Shown: positions 63,398-64,000 of the stretch, in pieces
Numbering within the stretch: the stretch's first letter is position 1
How the letters are laid out: every line of letters starts with the position of its first letter
Assembly: GCF_028748065.1 (NCBI RefSeq)
Contig: NZ_CP118166.1
Span: forward strand, 2,371,501 to 2,435,500
Length of the DNA stretch: 64,000 nucleotides
Direction: 5' to 3'
Origin: Hyphococcus flavus
GTDB taxonomy: Bacteria > Pseudomonadota > Alphaproteobacteria > Caulobacterales > Parvularculaceae
Program-made: the position numbers and the translations under genes
The notes under the pieces: generated by a model
Seen by the model: only the letters and a program-made list of their open reading frames with translations
What the model was told of the DNA's origin: nothing
The model's database searches: none

Positions 63398-64000
63398 ATG
63401 ACCATCCACGGACATTTCATCAACGGCGAGGCAGTCGAAGGTACGAGCGGCCGTTTGCACGATGTCTTCAACCCGACAACCGGCGAAGTGCAGTCTCAGG
63501 TCGCGCTGGCGAGCCGGGATGAAATGGCCAAAGCGGTCGATGCGGCGCAAAAGGCTTTCCCCGCTTGGGCGGCGACAAACCCCCAACGCCGGGCGCGGGT
63601 CATGTTCAAATTCAAAGAGCTTGTCGAAAAGGACATGGACAATCTGGCGAAAATGCTTTCGTCAGAGCATGGCAAAATCCTGCCGGATGCGCGCGGTGAC
63701 GTGCAGCGTGGTCTTGAGGTTGTGGAATTCGCTTGCGGCATCCCGCATCTGCAAAAGGGCGAATACACCGAAGCGGCCGGGCCCGGTATTGACGTTTATT
63801 CTATGCGCCAGCCGCTCGGCGTTGTTGCAGGTATTACGCCGTTCAACTTCCCGGCGATGATCCCCATGTGGATGTTCTCTGTCGCTATCGCCTGCGGCAA
63901 CACGTTCATCAACAAACCGTCTGAAAAAGATCCGTCTGTACCGTTGCGTTTAGCTGAGCTGATGATGGAAGCCGGCGCGCCAGGAGGAGTGCTAAACGTC
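63398..64000 (+). CDS. mmsA: Methylmalonate-semialdehyde dehydrogenase (CoA-acylating), 5' part
   Basis: The first 201 residues of a protein cut by the right edge. 'GHFINGEAVEGTSGRLHDVF' start, 'SSEHGKILPDARGDVQRGLE', 'QPLGVVAGITPFNFPAMIPM' and 'NTFINKPSEKDPSV' match MmsA, which turns methylmalonate semialdehyde to propionyl-CoA in valine and inositol breakdown. The catalytic Cys lies beyond the window. GAGGAC precedes ATG 63398. Confidence 0.92.
   Translation, partial: MTIHGHFINGEAVEGTSGRLHDVFNPTTGEVQSQVALASRDEMAKAVDAAQKAFPAWAATNPQRRARVMFKFKELVEKDMDNLAKMLSSEHGKILPDARGDVQRGLEVVEFACGIPHLQKGEYTEAAGPGIDVYSMRQPLGVVAGITPFNFPAMIPMWMFSVAIACGNTFINKPSEKDPSVPLRLAELMMEAGAPGGVLNV

Overview
The window reads as a chromosome segment of an alphaproteobacterium. 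Signs of this are a PopZ-type (DUF2497) polar organiser between a TolC-type gene and valS, a LexA box of the alphaproteobacterial form GTTC-N7-GTTC, a PetR/PetP-like two-component pair behind pgsA, an lgt-midA-pgeF operon and a UbiK-type small protein. Base composition is moderately GC-rich in the right-hand 53 kb and clearly AT-richer in much of the left 11 kb. Order or family is a guess (Hyphomonadales/Parvularculales-like); no rRNA is present to settle it.

Positions 1-11,130 are accessory DNA lying just past the 3' end of a tRNA-Asn gene (11132-11207, minus strand), the usual place for an integrated island. From the left it holds a cut-off ORF, a phage/plasmid-like run of small genes (AlpA-like HTH, a 58-aa protein, a Cys-rich protein, an HTH replication-type protein), a 90-bp imperfect tandem repeat, and a zinc-ribbon protein. 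Next comes a glycan group: a GT42 sialyltransferase-like enzyme, a GT4 glycosyltransferase, and a DegT/DnrJ aminotransferase translationally coupled to a leucine-rich-repeat protein. Then follow a LexA-controlled Y-family polymerase with a small CxxC partner, and a two-gene cassette of a HipA-like kinase and a HIRAN-domain protein behind an inverted repeat. No integrase lies inside the window.

Positions 11,200-64,000 are mostly ordinary core genes. In order they are: a three-gene RND efflux operon; tRNA-Cys; pcm-like, tolC, popZ-like, prolyl oligopeptidase, valS; a PLP decarboxylase divergent from an Lrp/AsnC regulator; an Asp-box repeat protein with a MoaD/ThiS partner; cvpA-purF; radA; a carotenoid oxygenase; a degenerate EAL protein; NAD kinase; egtB; a class II aldolase; a cytochrome c; tRNA-Thr followed by a 0.7-kb insertion-like patch ending in a decayed tRNA-Thr 3' end; dps; an aspartate aminotransferase; a PAS membrane protein; a retropepsin-like protein with rimK; a VOC protein; prs; lgt-midA-pgeF; ubiK; a YbjN protein; proC; pgsA with the PetR/PetP-like pair; DUF2330 with a solitary RnfD-like protein; uvrC; a DUF3592 protein; CaCA exchanger-SDR-folB; a 30-aa membrane protein; two PAS paralogues; and the start of mmsA.

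The strongest candidates for something little described are the HipA-like/HIRAN cassette at the tRNA-Asn edge, the DegT-LRR pair beside the GT42 enzyme, the Asp-box/MoaD pair, and the DUF2330/RnfD-like pair. All functions are inferred from reading motifs; no database search was run.
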